Shown: positions 1-9,467 of the stretch, piece after piece | Numbering within the stretch: position 1 is the stretch's first letter | Layout: each line of letters begins with the position of its first letter | Assembly: GCF_000155595.1 (NCBI RefSeq) | Contig: NZ_DS989904.1 | Location: 1,147,354 to 1,211,353, forward strand | Source: Synechococcus sp. PCC 7335 | GTDB lineage: Bacteria > Cyanobacteriota > Cyanobacteriia > Phormidesmidales > Phormidesmidaceae | Direction of reading: 5' to 3' | Length of the DNA stretch: 64,000 nt | Position numbers and translations under genes: made by a program | The notes under the pieces: model-generated | The model's input: the letters and a program-made list of their open reading frames with translations, nothing else | The model's database searches: none | Told to the model about the DNA's origin: nothing

Positions 1-373
1 TGTGGTTAAATTCAGATTCATACTTTGAGCACAATCTTTGAGCGCAATCAGATATCTAACTGTGGCGGTAGGTACAGCACGATCTCTTTCCATTCTGCTG
101 ACTTACTACAGTCTACTGGAAGTAACAGCTCGTCAACTGCTTGTCGAATAGGCATTCGATCATTGAACACGAGCATTCCTGACATGGGAACTTCTCAAAC
201 TATAGCTTTGGTCACTTAGCTTACGGCATGGTCATTGGCTATAACCCTTGTGCTTCAACAGGCTAAGTGACTCGCAATGCGCGAATGCATCCGCACCTTG
301 CTATAAGTGCTCATAAGCAAAACCTGGCATTGTTGCTCTGTTATGGGTGGGCAGGATACGATCAAATCATTAC
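1..373. other. Gene-free stretch downstream of a kinase gene
   Basis: No convincing gene is visible on either strand; the short open frames lack ribosome binding sites and recognisable protein sequence. The only structure seen is a 10-bp inverted repeat, GTCACTTAGC at 211-220 and GCTAAGTGAC at 262-271, with 41 bases between the arms. It has no T-run, so it is not an obvious terminator. Confidence 0.5.
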
Positions 374-2542
374 CTACCTTCGCTTTGTCAGCTGGGCAAC
401 AACGTCTACAATCTCCTGTAGTCCAATGGGCTTAGGAACATGTACCTGAAATCCGGCTAAAAGCGCTTTGGTGCGGTATTGATGTTCTGCAAGAGCTGTC
501 AGGGCGATCGCTGGTACATCACTTCCCTGGTGAGCTCTTCGAGCGCGAATGTTCCTAATAAGTGCGTACCCATCTGAGTCAGGTAAGATAATATCAACAA
601 CAAGAATATCTGGTTTAAAAGTTTCGAAAGTCGCTAGCCCACGTTCAGCAGAGGCCACCCCTCTTACTTCTGCACCATAAGCTTCTAGCATTAGCTTGTA
701 CATCTCTAATGCATCTGGATAATCTTCTATCACCAGCACCTTGATTCCTCGAAGAAGAGAATCTTCTATTTCCCCTGAAGCTCTTCGACTGCCAATGTTT
801 CTAGAATCAATCTGAGAACCAACAGCATCTTTTGAAGCTAGAACTGGCACCAACTCGCAAGAGAGCGTCGGCAGCTGAATAGTGAAGGTGCTTCCCTTAC
901 CAGATCCACCGCTTGCTACTTGGATACTACCTTGATGAAGTTCCATGATGTAGTGTGAGATTGAAAGTCCTATCCCTAGTCCTTTTTCTCGTCGATATTT
1001 GTTCTCTGCTGAGGTGTCCGGCACCTGCCAAAAACGCTTGAAGAGATGAGGAATTTCTGTTTCTTTAAGTCCACGGCCAGTATCTTTGATCGAAATCGAA
1101 ATTGCACTTTCCTCAACCTTCAAGCAGACTTCTACTTGCCCGTTAGCAGGAGTAAACTTCACAGCATTAGACAGTAAGTTCCGAATAACCTGCTGCAGCC
1201 TGACAACATCGGCCATTATGTGTGTTGACAACGCATATACTTGAGGAGGTAGTTTGTCTGTGTTACTTTCAATGGATTTTTCCTCGCTCAAGATTGAGCC
1301 CACCGCTTGTGTAGGAAGAGGCTGAGCCTGGAATGAGATATGAAGTTGTTTTGAGCTAGCTACTATGTTGATAGCATCGACCGCTTGGGCGACTATCTGC
1401 TCTAGCTGATCATAAGAGAGCAGCTCTGGAGTGAAAGAAAGCTTTCCCTCCATAATACGCGAAACATCTAGAAGATCTTCAATGAGGTTCTCTAGCACCA
1501 CGGTGTTTTTCTCAATCACCTTGAAAGCGCTTTGGACAATGCCCATCTCTTCAGGTTGACTCTCTACAAGGGCCACCCAACCTCTAATGACTGAGAGCGG
1601 AGATCTCAGTTCATGAGAAACGGTCGCCAAAAAATCATCTTTAAATCGATTAGCTTGTTCCGCTTCGTTGCGGGCGGCGTCAGCGTCAGCTAGGAGTTGT
1701 TGGCGCTGTTCGTCAAGCTGATAGCGTTCGGTCATATCCCGCCACGTCAGAACAAGACTATCCTTAAGCTTGGCAGCTCGTAAATCTATAACAACCTGTT
1801 GAGTTATTGACTCGTGCCCTTGCAAAACAATCTCTTGTGCCAAAGGTCGGCCCGAAACTAAAACGCCAAAGAGCTTACTGAATAAGCTATTACCGCTATC
1901 TCCTACGCCTGCTCGTTTAAAGGCTGGAACCGCAGCGTATATAGATTTGCTGATTGCCTCTTCCACATGGAGTGATAGATAGCTGCAAGCTGCTTTATTA
2001 AGATAGCGGATCACAAAGTCCTTTACTACGCCTTCATCTCTTTGAGCAACAACAACAGCTAACGGATCTGTCATCGTTTCGGTCAATGTATAAAAACTCT
2101 TCTCGCTTTCTTCTCGTTCAAGCGTTGCTAGCCGAAGGGCCTGTTTCTCTTGCTTTTCTCTGATCGCTCTTTCAACAGCCGGTGCCAATAGCTCTAAGCG
2201 TTGTTTAACGATATAGTCTGTTGCTCCTGCCTTAAGCGCTTCTACGGCTCTTTCTTCACCTAGAATGCCTGATACTAGAATGCATGGAACATCAGGACAT
2301 ATATCCTGAATAATTCTAATAGCGCTAAGACCATCGAAGGTAGGAAGTGAATAGTCTGCTAATATCAGATCGATCCGCTCAGATCCTATTATTGAACGAA
2401 ATTCAGATTCGGTTTCGACTCGCGTAAAATCACAACTGACCTGCGCATTGGTAAGAATCGCAACGATAAGCTCGGCATCAGTAGTGCTATCTTCGAGTAG
2501 CAGACACCGCAGCTGATTTGAGTCATTTGATACTCGATTCAT
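374..2542 (-). CDS. Hybrid histidine kinase, REC-PAS-HisKA-HATPase-REC
   Basis: Cytoplasmic two-component signalling protein of about 722 residues. An N-terminal receiver domain (phosphoacceptor Asp in LILADYSLP, conserved Lys in YIVKQ) is followed by a PAS-like stretch, a HisKA dimerisation domain with phospho-His in VSHELRSP (about residue 310), and an ATPase domain with N box (NLLSNAVKFTP), G1 (DTGRGL) and G2 (GLGIGLSIS). A second receiver ends the protein (VVDIILPDSDGY, lysine in VPKP). It has no membrane segment. An ATG at 2542 preceded by GAGAG was chosen; a GTG at 2551 would add three residues. With the next gene it forms the minus-strand arm of a kinase cluster that diverges from a phytochrome. 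The two receivers suggest a phosphorelay with neighbouring kinases, which is inference. The family assignment is firm; the signal is unknown. Confidence 0.92.
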   Translation of the reverse strand: MNRVSNDSNQLRCLLLEDSTTDAELIVAILTNAQVSCDFTRVETESEFRSIIGSERIDLILADYSLPTFDGLSAIRIIQDICPDVPCILVSGILGEERAVEALKAGATDYIVKQRLELLAPAVERAIREKQEKQALRLATLEREESEKSFYTLTETMTDPLAVVVAQRDEGVVKDFVIRYLNKAACSYLSLHVEEAISKSIYAAVPAFKRAGVGDSGNSLFSKLFGVLVSGRPLAQEIVLQGHESITQQVVIDLRAAKLKDSLVLTWRDMTERYQLDEQRQQLLADADAARNEAEQANRFKDDFLATVSHELRSPLSVIRGWVALVESQPEEMGIVQSAFKVIEKNTVVLENLIEDLLDVSRIMEGKLSFTPELLSYDQLEQIVAQAVDAINIVASSKQLHISFQAQPLPTQAVGSILSEEKSIESNTDKLPPQVYALSTHIMADVVRLQQVIRNLLSNAVKFTPANGQVEVCLKVEESAISISIKDTGRGLKETEIPHLFKRFWQVPDTSAENKYRREKGLGIGLSISHYIMELHQGSIQVASGGSGKGSTFTIQLPTLSCELVPVLASKDAVGSQIDSRNIGSRRASGEIEDSLLRGIKVLVIEDYPDALEMYKLMLEAYGAEVRGVASAERGLATFETFKPDILVVDIILPDSDGYALIRNIRARRAHQGSDVPAIALTALAEHQYRTKALLAGFQVHVPKPIGLQEIVDVVAQLTKRR

Positions 2543-3063
2543 GTCTCTCACGTAAGCGCTTATCTAACACTGCGATTAGTCACTATCAACTTCTGTTGCC
2601 GAGCAGTCATCAAGTGCGTCTGTAGCTAGCAGCGATATTCCTGTGTGCAGAAGCTTGAGCAAAGTGCGCAGGTCTAAGTGCGCAAGTCTGAGCAAAAATC
2701 TAGAACCGAGCGGCGCCTGGATTCTAAATTTGCTCTAGCTACTTGTTAAGAAGGCGAAGCTCGTGGTTCGGCACATAAATACAGATATCAGCTAGCTAAC
2801 TGGCGTTAGATATTTAGTTGGCTGGTAATTGACAGAATGCTATCTACGTAGATTCGCTTGTGAAGACTTGGACTCTTAGTGATAGTGCAAGCTAGATGCA
2901 GACTGCTATGAAACAACTATTTATTATGCTTGATAGGGTAACTATCGTCGTTCTTATTTCCTAGCAATTTGTAAAGCGCGATAAACTTTCGCTTAAACCA
3001 AAGCTGTCTTCTACCTTTGGGCGTATGGTTCTTATGTTAGTAGTATAGCTTACTATACTTTAT
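2543..3063. other. Intergenic region with a 14-bp tandem duplication
   Basis: About 520 bases separate the two minus-strand kinase genes. It contains the upstream region of the gene ending at 374 and the downstream region of the gene at 3064-4641. A 14-bp unit is duplicated at 2663-2676 and 2677-2690 (AGTGCGCAGGTCTA, then the same with two changes). No RNA gene or coding frame could be recognised. The gap argues that the two kinase genes are transcribed separately. Confidence 0.5.
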
Positions 3064-4641
3064 CTATGGGTCAGGAACAGCTGGCAGCGAAAAGTAGAAA
3101 GTAGCACCTTGATGCATCTTTCCCTCAGCCCAGGTTTCACCTTGGTGACGAGCGATGATGCGCCTGACGCTCGCTAATCCAATCCCCGTACCCTTCGCGA
3201 CCTCACTATTATGCGCTTGCTGAAACATGCCAAATATTTGATCGGCCTTTTCAGGCTTAAAGCCAATACCGTTATCTTCAATAAGAAAGATTGTCTTTTG
3301 TTGTGATCGCGTAGCGGCTTCTAGATTAGTAGTGTTTTCTAGATCGCCTGCCCAGGTGCCAATATGAATGTGGGCTTCTGCCTGATCCTTTGTAAACTTG
3401 AGCGCATTGTCGATCAGATTTTGCCAAACAGTAACTATCATCGAGCGATCGCAAACTACCGTTGGTAGCGGTGAAACGTGCCAATAGATACTACGCTCTG
3501 GCATGTTATCTACTGCTTGAGATACCAGTTGTTGCACAACTTTACCCATGTCTACGGGTTCATAGACTATCTCAGCGCGTCCGGTCCGAGAAAACGCTAA
3601 CAAAGCATCAATCATTTTGTTTGCTTGGCTAGCTAAGTCTAAGATAACCTCGAGATAGTGCCCTACCTGCTTGTCCGCTTTTTGGCCGATGTCAGATTGA
3701 TTAGCAGACTGTTGATGCTGGTCATACTGCCTGAGCGCTTCTTCGAGTAAGCCTACAAACCCATCAATCTGTCTAATCGGAGTCCGTAGGTCGTGAGAAA
3801 TAGAATAGGCAAATAGCTCTAGCTCCCTGTTAATTTCTGCTAACTGCTCGGTGCGCTGTCCTACCTGTAGCTCCAAGGTCTGATTTAGCTGGTTAAGTGC
3901 TTGCTCTGCCTGCTTTCTAGCTGAGATATCCTCGATCAAACCGTTGATGATCACTTTGCTATTAATCAGACTAGGTGTGGCAATTATCTTTAGCCATAGT
4001 GATCGCTCATTTTCATAAGACTGACTAAGCTCGATTTCGCGAGTATAAGAAACACCAAGGGGCCGCTGAGGAGCCGCAAGCCTTTGGCTCAGTGCCACCT
4101 GCGCTGCTTCTAGCGACTCTACCCCTAGCATGTTGAGCACAGCCGTATTTGCTTCAAGTAGCTGGCCTGATTGATTGGCTCTAAAGATACCAATGTCTAA
4201 CTGATTGAGCAAAGACTGAAGCCGTTGCTCTAGCTCACTAGCTTTGCGCTGAGTTTGGAACTTTTGCCAAGTAGAGCGCACTGCTTGACGAAGGCGAACA
4301 AAATGCTGTGGAGATTTGATTACATAGTCATCAAGTCCAGACTTCATCGCTTCTACAGCGATCTCCTGTGTGCCTGTGTTTGTGAACATGATGATAGGAC
4401 AATCAGGCAGGCGTTCTTTGATGGCACTTAGCGTCTTCAGTCCGTTTGACCAGCCTAGTTGAAAATCAGTGATAACAAAGTCAAAGTCTGCTTTCTCTAA
4501 TGCTGAATCAAACTGCTTTTGGTCGATGACTTCTTGTATAGTGATGTCTTCAAACTCACGATTAAGCTCGCGTTTTACAACTAGCCGATCGTTGGGATTG
4601 TCATCTATTAACAGAATAGTTTGGAGGCGAGCCTCGTTCAT
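3064..4641 (-). CDS. Histidine kinase with N-terminal receiver domain, REC-PAS-HisKA-HATPase
   Basis: A soluble 525-residue kinase. The receiver domain covers about residues 8-125, with Asp59 in VITDFQLG as probable phosphoacceptor and the conserved Lys in YVIKSP. A PAS-like region (about 140-245) leads through a coiled coil to HisKA with phospho-His 283 in ISHDLRTP, the H-box style common in phytochrome-type kinases. The ATPase domain has NLIDNALKFT, EDNGIGF and GTGIGLASV. The ATG start at 4641 gives a protein beginning MNEARLQTILLIDD, which fits a receiver domain without extra leader. It is transcribed away from the phytochrome gene at 4887; the 245-base gap presumably carries both promoters. 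That it works with the phytochrome is inferred from position only. Confidence 0.92.
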   Translation of the reverse strand: MNEARLQTILLIDDNPNDRLVVKRELNREFEDITIQEVIDQKQFDSALEKADFDFVITDFQLGWSNGLKTLSAIKERLPDCPIIMFTNTGTQEIAVEAMKSGLDDYVIKSPQHFVRLRQAVRSTWQKFQTQRKASELEQRLQSLLNQLDIGIFRANQSGQLLEANTAVLNMLGVESLEAAQVALSQRLAAPQRPLGVSYTREIELSQSYENERSLWLKIIATPSLINSKVIINGLIEDISARKQAEQALNQLNQTLELQVGQRTEQLAEINRELELFAYSISHDLRTPIRQIDGFVGLLEEALRQYDQHQQSANQSDIGQKADKQVGHYLEVILDLASQANKMIDALLAFSRTGRAEIVYEPVDMGKVVQQLVSQAVDNMPERSIYWHVSPLPTVVCDRSMIVTVWQNLIDNALKFTKDQAEAHIHIGTWAGDLENTTNLEAATRSQQKTIFLIEDNGIGFKPEKADQIFGMFQQAHNSEVAKGTGIGLASVRRIIARHQGETWAEGKMHQGATFYFSLPAVPDP

Positions 4642-4810
4642 TGGCCAATTGCAGCCTTAGCTGACTAGATACAGAACTACGAATAGTCTAAAAAGATCAT
4701 CTTATGTCTATTAACGCTACCTTACAGAAGCGCGTTACTTTCAATCGGTCAGCTTTAGTACGTTCTGTTATCGAACGGTGTCGATAACAGTGACTGTTTC
4801 GCCTAATCTC

Positions 4811-4850
4811 CAAGGAGCATAAACAATCTTCAAGGAGCATAAACAAACTG
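4811..4850. repeat. 20-bp tandem duplication in the phytochrome leader
   Basis: Two adjacent 20-bp units start at 4811 and 4831 and share CAAGGAGCATAAACAA. Each contains AAGGAG, a perfect Shine-Dalgarno core. They lie 37 bases before the phytochrome start codon, and a nine-codon open frame (ATG 4853, TAA 4880-4882) follows the second copy. Confidence 0.85.
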
Positions 4851-4886
4851 ATATGAGCGAAAAGTTCAATAGCCCAGGATAATTCT

Positions 4887-7800
4887 ATGTCTGCTCGCCC
4901 GCCTGCTCTGTTATCTTCTGGTGATACGACTAGCTCGGTGGTACCGCCAGAAGTCACGCTGACAATTTGCGATCGCGAGCCCATCCGTATACCAGGCCAG
5001 ATTCAGCCTTATGGACTGCTACTAGTACTTGCCGACAAGACCCTAGAGATCTTGCAGGTAAGTAAAAACGTCAGGTCTTTTCTAGGTCTAGAACCGGCCG
5101 AATTGCTAGGTCAGCCGCTAAGTCGGATAGCAGAAGAACAGCAGTGCCAGTCTATTCGACAGACAATCCAAGCGCTACAGACGTCTAATCAGCCTTCTGG
5201 ACGAAGCGCACCTATCTCTTTAGACTCAGTGATTTTGTCTGGTACTGCTAGGCAAACTGATGTGGTAGAAGCACCGGTATCTTCATGGCGCGGACTTTTG
5301 CACGTCAGTGCAGATAGCATCATTCTAGAGCTTGTTCCCGATGCCACAGCAGCTTCTGCTAAGCAGCCTGAAAACATATTCACTAAGCTGCATCAGAAAG
5401 TTAGCCAGTTTCAACTAGCAGACGGTTTGACAGCGCTCACCAATCAGATTGTACAGGCGGTAGCAGAACTAACCGGATTTGATCGGGTTATGGTGTATCA
5501 GTTTGCCACCGATTACAGCGGGACGGTGATAGCGGAGGTAATGGCACCGTCGCTAGAAGCATCAAGCTTCTTTGGTTTAAGATATCCCGCGACTGATATT
5601 CCAGCCCAAGCTCGCGATCTTTATCTCAAAAACTGGTCGCGGACCATTCCAGATGTTGGGTACGAGCCAGTTGGGATCGTTCCAGATTTGCATCCGCTGA
5701 CGCACAGTCCGCTCGATCTAGGCGCAGCGGAGCTAAGAAGCGTATCGCCAATGCACCTAGAGTACCTACAGAACATGGGCGTGCGGGCGTCGATGTCAAT
5801 TTCGCTAATTGTAGAGAATCGTCTGTGGGGCCTGATCGCTTGCCATCACTCTCAGCCTAGATCGGTGAGCTTGGATATCCGAAATGCCTGTGAGTTTCTC
5901 GGACAGATAGCTTCTCTAGAGCTGTTTCGTCAACAGATACGGACAGAAAAGCGCTACCTAGCAGAGGTTCGTAGCATTCAGCAGCAAATTCGGCAGACGT
6001 TGATGCGATCGCATCCTACTTATGCCATTGATTCTGTACTAAAGCAGCATCAGCAGGCACTGTTAGCGCTAGTTCATGCTACCGGTGCGGCTATCGTCTT
6101 CGACGAGCATCTGACGTTGATAGGCGATACACCTGCTGCCGAGAGCGTCCATGCGCTAGCAACGTGGCTAGTGCAGAAGCGACAGGACGTTTACTGTACC
6201 CACTCGCTTGTACAAGAATTTACGCTACCTGAGTCTGAACAGAACCGTGCCTGTGGACTACTGAGCATATCCATCTTCCTATCCCAGTCCTCTTACCACG
6301 TGCTGTGGTTTAGGCCCGAACTAGTTCAATTGGTCGAGTGGGCTGGCAACCCCTCAAAGTCAACAACTGTCGGTGAAGACGGCAGCTTGTATCTGTCTCC
6401 GCGTCAGTCATTTGAGCGTTGGAAAGAATCAATACACAATCAATCCCTCCCTTGGCAAAGTAACGAAGTCGTCGCAGCGCACGAATTGCATTCGACGTTG
6501 CTATTAGCAGCGTTAGAATTTTCTCAAGCTTCGCTAAAACGAGTTGCCAGTGAAGCGAATACTGCCAACCGGGCAAAGAGCCAGTTCTTGGCAAAAATGA
6601 GCCATGAGCTGCGAACGCCACTCAACGCGATTTTAGGCTTTACTCAACTGCTCCACTATCATGAGACACTCTCTTTTGAGCAGCGAGATCGGTTGAATAT
6701 TATCAATCGTAGCGGAGAGCATTTGCTATCGCTGATCAACGACGTTTTAGAAACTTCTCGAATTGAAGCTGGGCAGCTCAGACTAAACGAGAGCTGTTTT
6801 GATCTGCATCAATTTATTGAGTCAATACGAGAGATGTTGACGCTGCGCGCCAGCAACAAGAATCTGTTGTTGAAGGTCAATCAAACTCCTCGGGTTCCTC
6901 AATACGTATGGGGCGACGAGATCAAGCTTAGGCAAGTAATTATCAATCTCGTGGGAAATGCCATCAAATTCACTAACAATGGAGAAGTTAGGATAAGGGT
7001 TTCCTGCTTGTCAGGAATGGGTAAGGCGCCTATTGCAAAGTTAACAGAAGAGCAGGAAGAAGTCCTCACTGAAGAAGTCCTAACTAATGAGATAGAAGGC
7101 GTAAGCATCACTGAAAAAGTATCTAATACTGCTTGCATTCAATTTGAAGTAAGCGATACTGGCTGCGGCATCAAATCTGAGAACTTTGACGCTATCTTCG
7201 AGCCCTTCAAGCAGACTAAAGCAGGCCGTCGGGCATACGAAGGGACGGGACTAGGGCTTTCGATTAGTCGTCAGAACGCCCGGCTAATGGGAGGAGATAT
7301 TGAGGTGCACTCACAGTTGGGCGAGGGTTCAACGTTTGTTTGTCACGTCCAGCTAGGCCTGAGGACAGCAAATGACCTTACCGCACCAAAACAGCCACTA
7401 CGGCGAGTTGTCGCGCTTGCCGCAGGTCAAAGAGACTATCGGATTCTAGTTGTTGAGGATGTAGCTGAGAATCGCCAGCTGCTGATATCTCTACTGACAA
7501 CTATATGCTTTGAGGTCTGCACTGCTAACGATGGAAAAGAGGCTGTAGACCTCTGGCGGCAATGGCATCCCGACTGCATTTTGATGGATTTATACATGCC
7601 AAGGATGGATGGATACGCAGCAACTCAGCAAATCCGCGCTGAGCAAGCAGCGATCGAATTGACTTTTCCGCCAGCTATCATCGCGCTGAGCGCTTCTGTA
7701 ATTGATCACTTTCGCAGCGACTTAGTCAGTTTCGGGTTTGATGACTATGTCTCTAAACCCTTTCAAATCAACGTCATTCTCGAGAAAATAGCTGAACATA

Positions 7801-8099
7801 CAGGGGCTCTCTACGAATACGCAGACGACAATAGTAGCGACATCGATACCGATACATCGCCTAAGATGGTATTGCCGATAGAACCAGAGCAGATAGCAGC
7901 ATTGCGATCGCAGCTTCTAGCCCAACCCGAAGCCTGGCAGGTTGATTTCCACCATGCGGTTCTAGGCGCTAGAGAGCACAAGATCGAACAGCTCATTGAG
8001 CAGTTGTCAGCGAAGAATGTTGCTGATTCGCTACGAACCTGTCTAGGACAGCTTCGGTTTGACTTACTTCAGCAACTGATCGAACCGTTATCTGGCTAA
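4887..8099 (+). CDS. bphP: Biliverdin-type phytochrome hybrid histidine kinase
   Basis: Red/far-red photoreceptor kinase of 1070 residues with the order PAS-GAF-PHY-HisKA-HATPase-REC. The N-terminal PAS carries Cys28 in ICDREPIRIPGQIQPYG, the biliverdin attachment cysteine of bacteriophytochromes. The GAF domain has the chromophore-contact Asp237 in YPATDIPA and RSVSPMHLEYLQNMGV, so the GAF cysteine used by Cph1-type phytochromes is absent. The PHY tongue shows WFRPE and SPRQSFERW. The kinase part has phospho-His573 (SHELRTPLNA), NLVGNAIKFT, DTGCGI and GTGLGLSIS; the receiver has Asp901 in LMDLYMPRMDG and Lys in VSKPF. AGGA seven bases upstream supports the ATG at 4887. The gene is 72 bases ahead of the next REC-kinase, so the two are probably co-transcribed. 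Identity is firm; far-red tuning through biliverdin is inferred from cysteine placement. Confidence 0.96.
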   Translation: MSARPPALLSSGDTTSSVVPPEVTLTICDREPIRIPGQIQPYGLLLVLADKTLEILQVSKNVRSFLGLEPAELLGQPLSRIAEEQQCQSIRQTIQALQTSNQPSGRSAPISLDSVILSGTARQTDVVEAPVSSWRGLLHVSADSIILELVPDATAASAKQPENIFTKLHQKVSQFQLADGLTALTNQIVQAVAELTGFDRVMVYQFATDYSGTVIAEVMAPSLEASSFFGLRYPATDIPAQARDLYLKNWSRTIPDVGYEPVGIVPDLHPLTHSPLDLGAAELRSVSPMHLEYLQNMGVRASMSISLIVENRLWGLIACHHSQPRSVSLDIRNACEFLGQIASLELFRQQIRTEKRYLAEVRSIQQQIRQTLMRSHPTYAIDSVLKQHQQALLALVHATGAAIVFDEHLTLIGDTPAAESVHALATWLVQKRQDVYCTHSLVQEFTLPESEQNRACGLLSISIFLSQSSYHVLWFRPELVQLVEWAGNPSKSTTVGEDGSLYLSPRQSFERWKESIHNQSLPWQSNEVVAAHELHSTLLLAALEFSQASLKRVASEANTANRAKSQFLAKMSHELRTPLNAILGFTQLLHYHETLSFEQRDRLNIINRSGEHLLSLINDVLETSRIEAGQLRLNESCFDLHQFIESIREMLTLRASNKNLLLKVNQTPRVPQYVWGDEIKLRQVIINLVGNAIKFTNNGEVRIRVSCLSGMGKAPIAKLTEEQEEVLTEEVLTNEIEGVSITEKVSNTACIQFEVSDTGCGIKSENFDAIFEPFKQTKAGRRAYEGTGLGLSISRQNARLMGGDIEVHSQLGEGSTFVCHVQLGLRTANDLTAPKQPLRRVVALAAGQRDYRILVVEDVAENRQLLISLLTTICFEVCTANDGKEAVDLWRQWHPDCILMDLYMPRMDGYAATQQIRAEQAAIELTFPPAIIALSASVIDHFRSDLVSFGFDDYVSKPFQINVILEKIAEHTGALYEYADDNSSDIDTDTSPKMVLPIEPEQIAALRSQLLAQPEAWQVDFHHAVLGAREHKIEQLIEQLSAKNVADSLRTCLGQLRFDLLQQLIEPLSG

Positions 8100-8171
8100 T
8101 CTTAACTTGAAGGGGCGAGTAATCACCTGGCGCTACCTCGTATAATTATCAGTAGTGCTTGATCCCAATAC

Positions 8172-9317
8172 ATGACTTCGGCCCATGATTTGCGAACGAC
8201 TGGCGATATCTTAATTGTTGACGATCAGCCCGAGAATTTACAGCTGCTACTTGATACCTTAAGTCGCCAAAGCTATGAGTTACGCCGCGTACTCAGTGGA
8301 CAGCTAGCCATTCAGGTAGCACAGTTCGATCCGCCCGACCTAATCTTGCTAGATATTCGTATGCCAGACATGGATGGATACGAAGTTTGTCGCCAGCTCA
8401 AAACTAATAAACGAACACGAGATATCCCCGTCATTTTTCTAAGTGCCTTAGATGATCCAGTTGATAAGGTAAAAGCATTTGATGTCGGCGGCGCTGACTA
8501 TGTATCAAAGCCTTTTCAGGTTCCTGAGGTGCTGGCTCGGGTGCGCCATCAGCTACAGATTAGACAGCTTCAGAGGCAGGCCGAAGAGCAGCAGCAGCAG
8601 CTTCAAAGAAGGGCCCAGGCGTTAGAGATGGCAAATCAAGAACTAGAGTTCTTCTCCTCATCCGCTTCCCATGATCTCACCGCGCCTTTGCGGGGACTGC
8701 AAAGCCTATCAGAAGTTCTGATAGAGGACTATGGCGATCGCCTTGATGAGTTAGGTCAAACGTATCTACATCGGATCCGTTCAACCGCTATAGAGATGGA
8801 CTTACTACTGAAGACGCTATTGGACTACAGCCGGATGAGTCGCACCGAATTCTCAGTCGGCCCGGTTTCACTACAAGCGGTTGTTGCCAATACGCTACAA
8901 ACTCTGCGCTCTACGATTGAGAGCAGTGGGGCTGATATTGAAGTTCAGCCAGATTTACCTAGTGTTGTTGGATTCTCTTTAATTCTAGAAAGGGTCGCTA
9001 GTAATTTGTTGACCAATGCGCTGAAATACGTCGAACCCGGTAGCTTTCCGAGAGTTTATATTGGCGCTGAGAGAAAACAACAAACCGTTCGCTGGTTTTT
9101 TCAAGATAGCGGCATTGGTATTAGTGAAGACGATCAAGCCCGAATCTTTAAGCCGTTCGAGCGTTTGCACGGTAGTGAGTCATATCCAGGCACAGGCTTT
9201 GGACTAGCCATCGTGCAGCGTGGCATCACTCAACTAGGTGGCTACTGTGGCGTTGAGTCCGAGCTAGGCAAAGGAAGTCGGTTTTGGATCGAACTGCGCA
9301 CTAGTGATTTGGGATAG
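8172..9317 (+). CDS. REC-HisKA-HATPase kinase following the phytochrome
   Basis: A 381-residue soluble kinase. The receiver domain (about 13-130) has Asp61 in ILLDIRMPDMDGYE and Lys in YVSKPF. A glutamine-rich coiled coil (about 133-160) leads to a HisKA region with His167 in ASHDLTAPLRG; the usual Arg after Leu in SHDLRAPLR is Thr here. The ATPase domain has NLLTNALKY, QDSGIGI and GTGFGLAIV. There is no PAS or GAF sensor, so the receiver is the only input. It follows the phytochrome gene after 72 bases and precedes the multi-GAF kinase by 150 bases. A reasonable inference is that it takes phosphate from the phytochrome's or the GAF kinase's histidine and relays it, but no experiment supports this. 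Confidence 0.92.
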   Translation: MTSAHDLRTTGDILIVDDQPENLQLLLDTLSRQSYELRRVLSGQLAIQVAQFDPPDLILLDIRMPDMDGYEVCRQLKTNKRTRDIPVIFLSALDDPVDKVKAFDVGGADYVSKPFQVPEVLARVRHQLQIRQLQRQAEEQQQQLQRRAQALEMANQELEFFSSSASHDLTAPLRGLQSLSEVLIEDYGDRLDELGQTYLHRIRSTAIEMDLLLKTLLDYSRMSRTEFSVGPVSLQAVVANTLQTLRSTIESSGADIEVQPDLPSVVGFSLILERVASNLLTNALKYVEPGSFPRVYIGAERKQQTVRWFFQDSGIGISEDDQARIFKPFERLHGSESYPGTGFGLAIVQRGITQLGGYCGVESELGKGSRFWIELRTSDLG

Positions 9318-9467
9318 TAGACGAAAAGCTATATGCATCAATACCTTTAGAGCTGGAATGGCTTTGTAAACCAGCTATGCTCCGGTTGCGCCTACCCAAA
9401 AGTGAATATCAATTATGAAACAAAGGGATAGGCTTACTCGCTCGATGTTTGTATCGATAGATGGGGC

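Noticed and set aside
25-449. Two short plus-strand frames at the start of the window
   Set aside because: No ribosome binding sites or protein features; the second runs into the kinase gene on the other strand.
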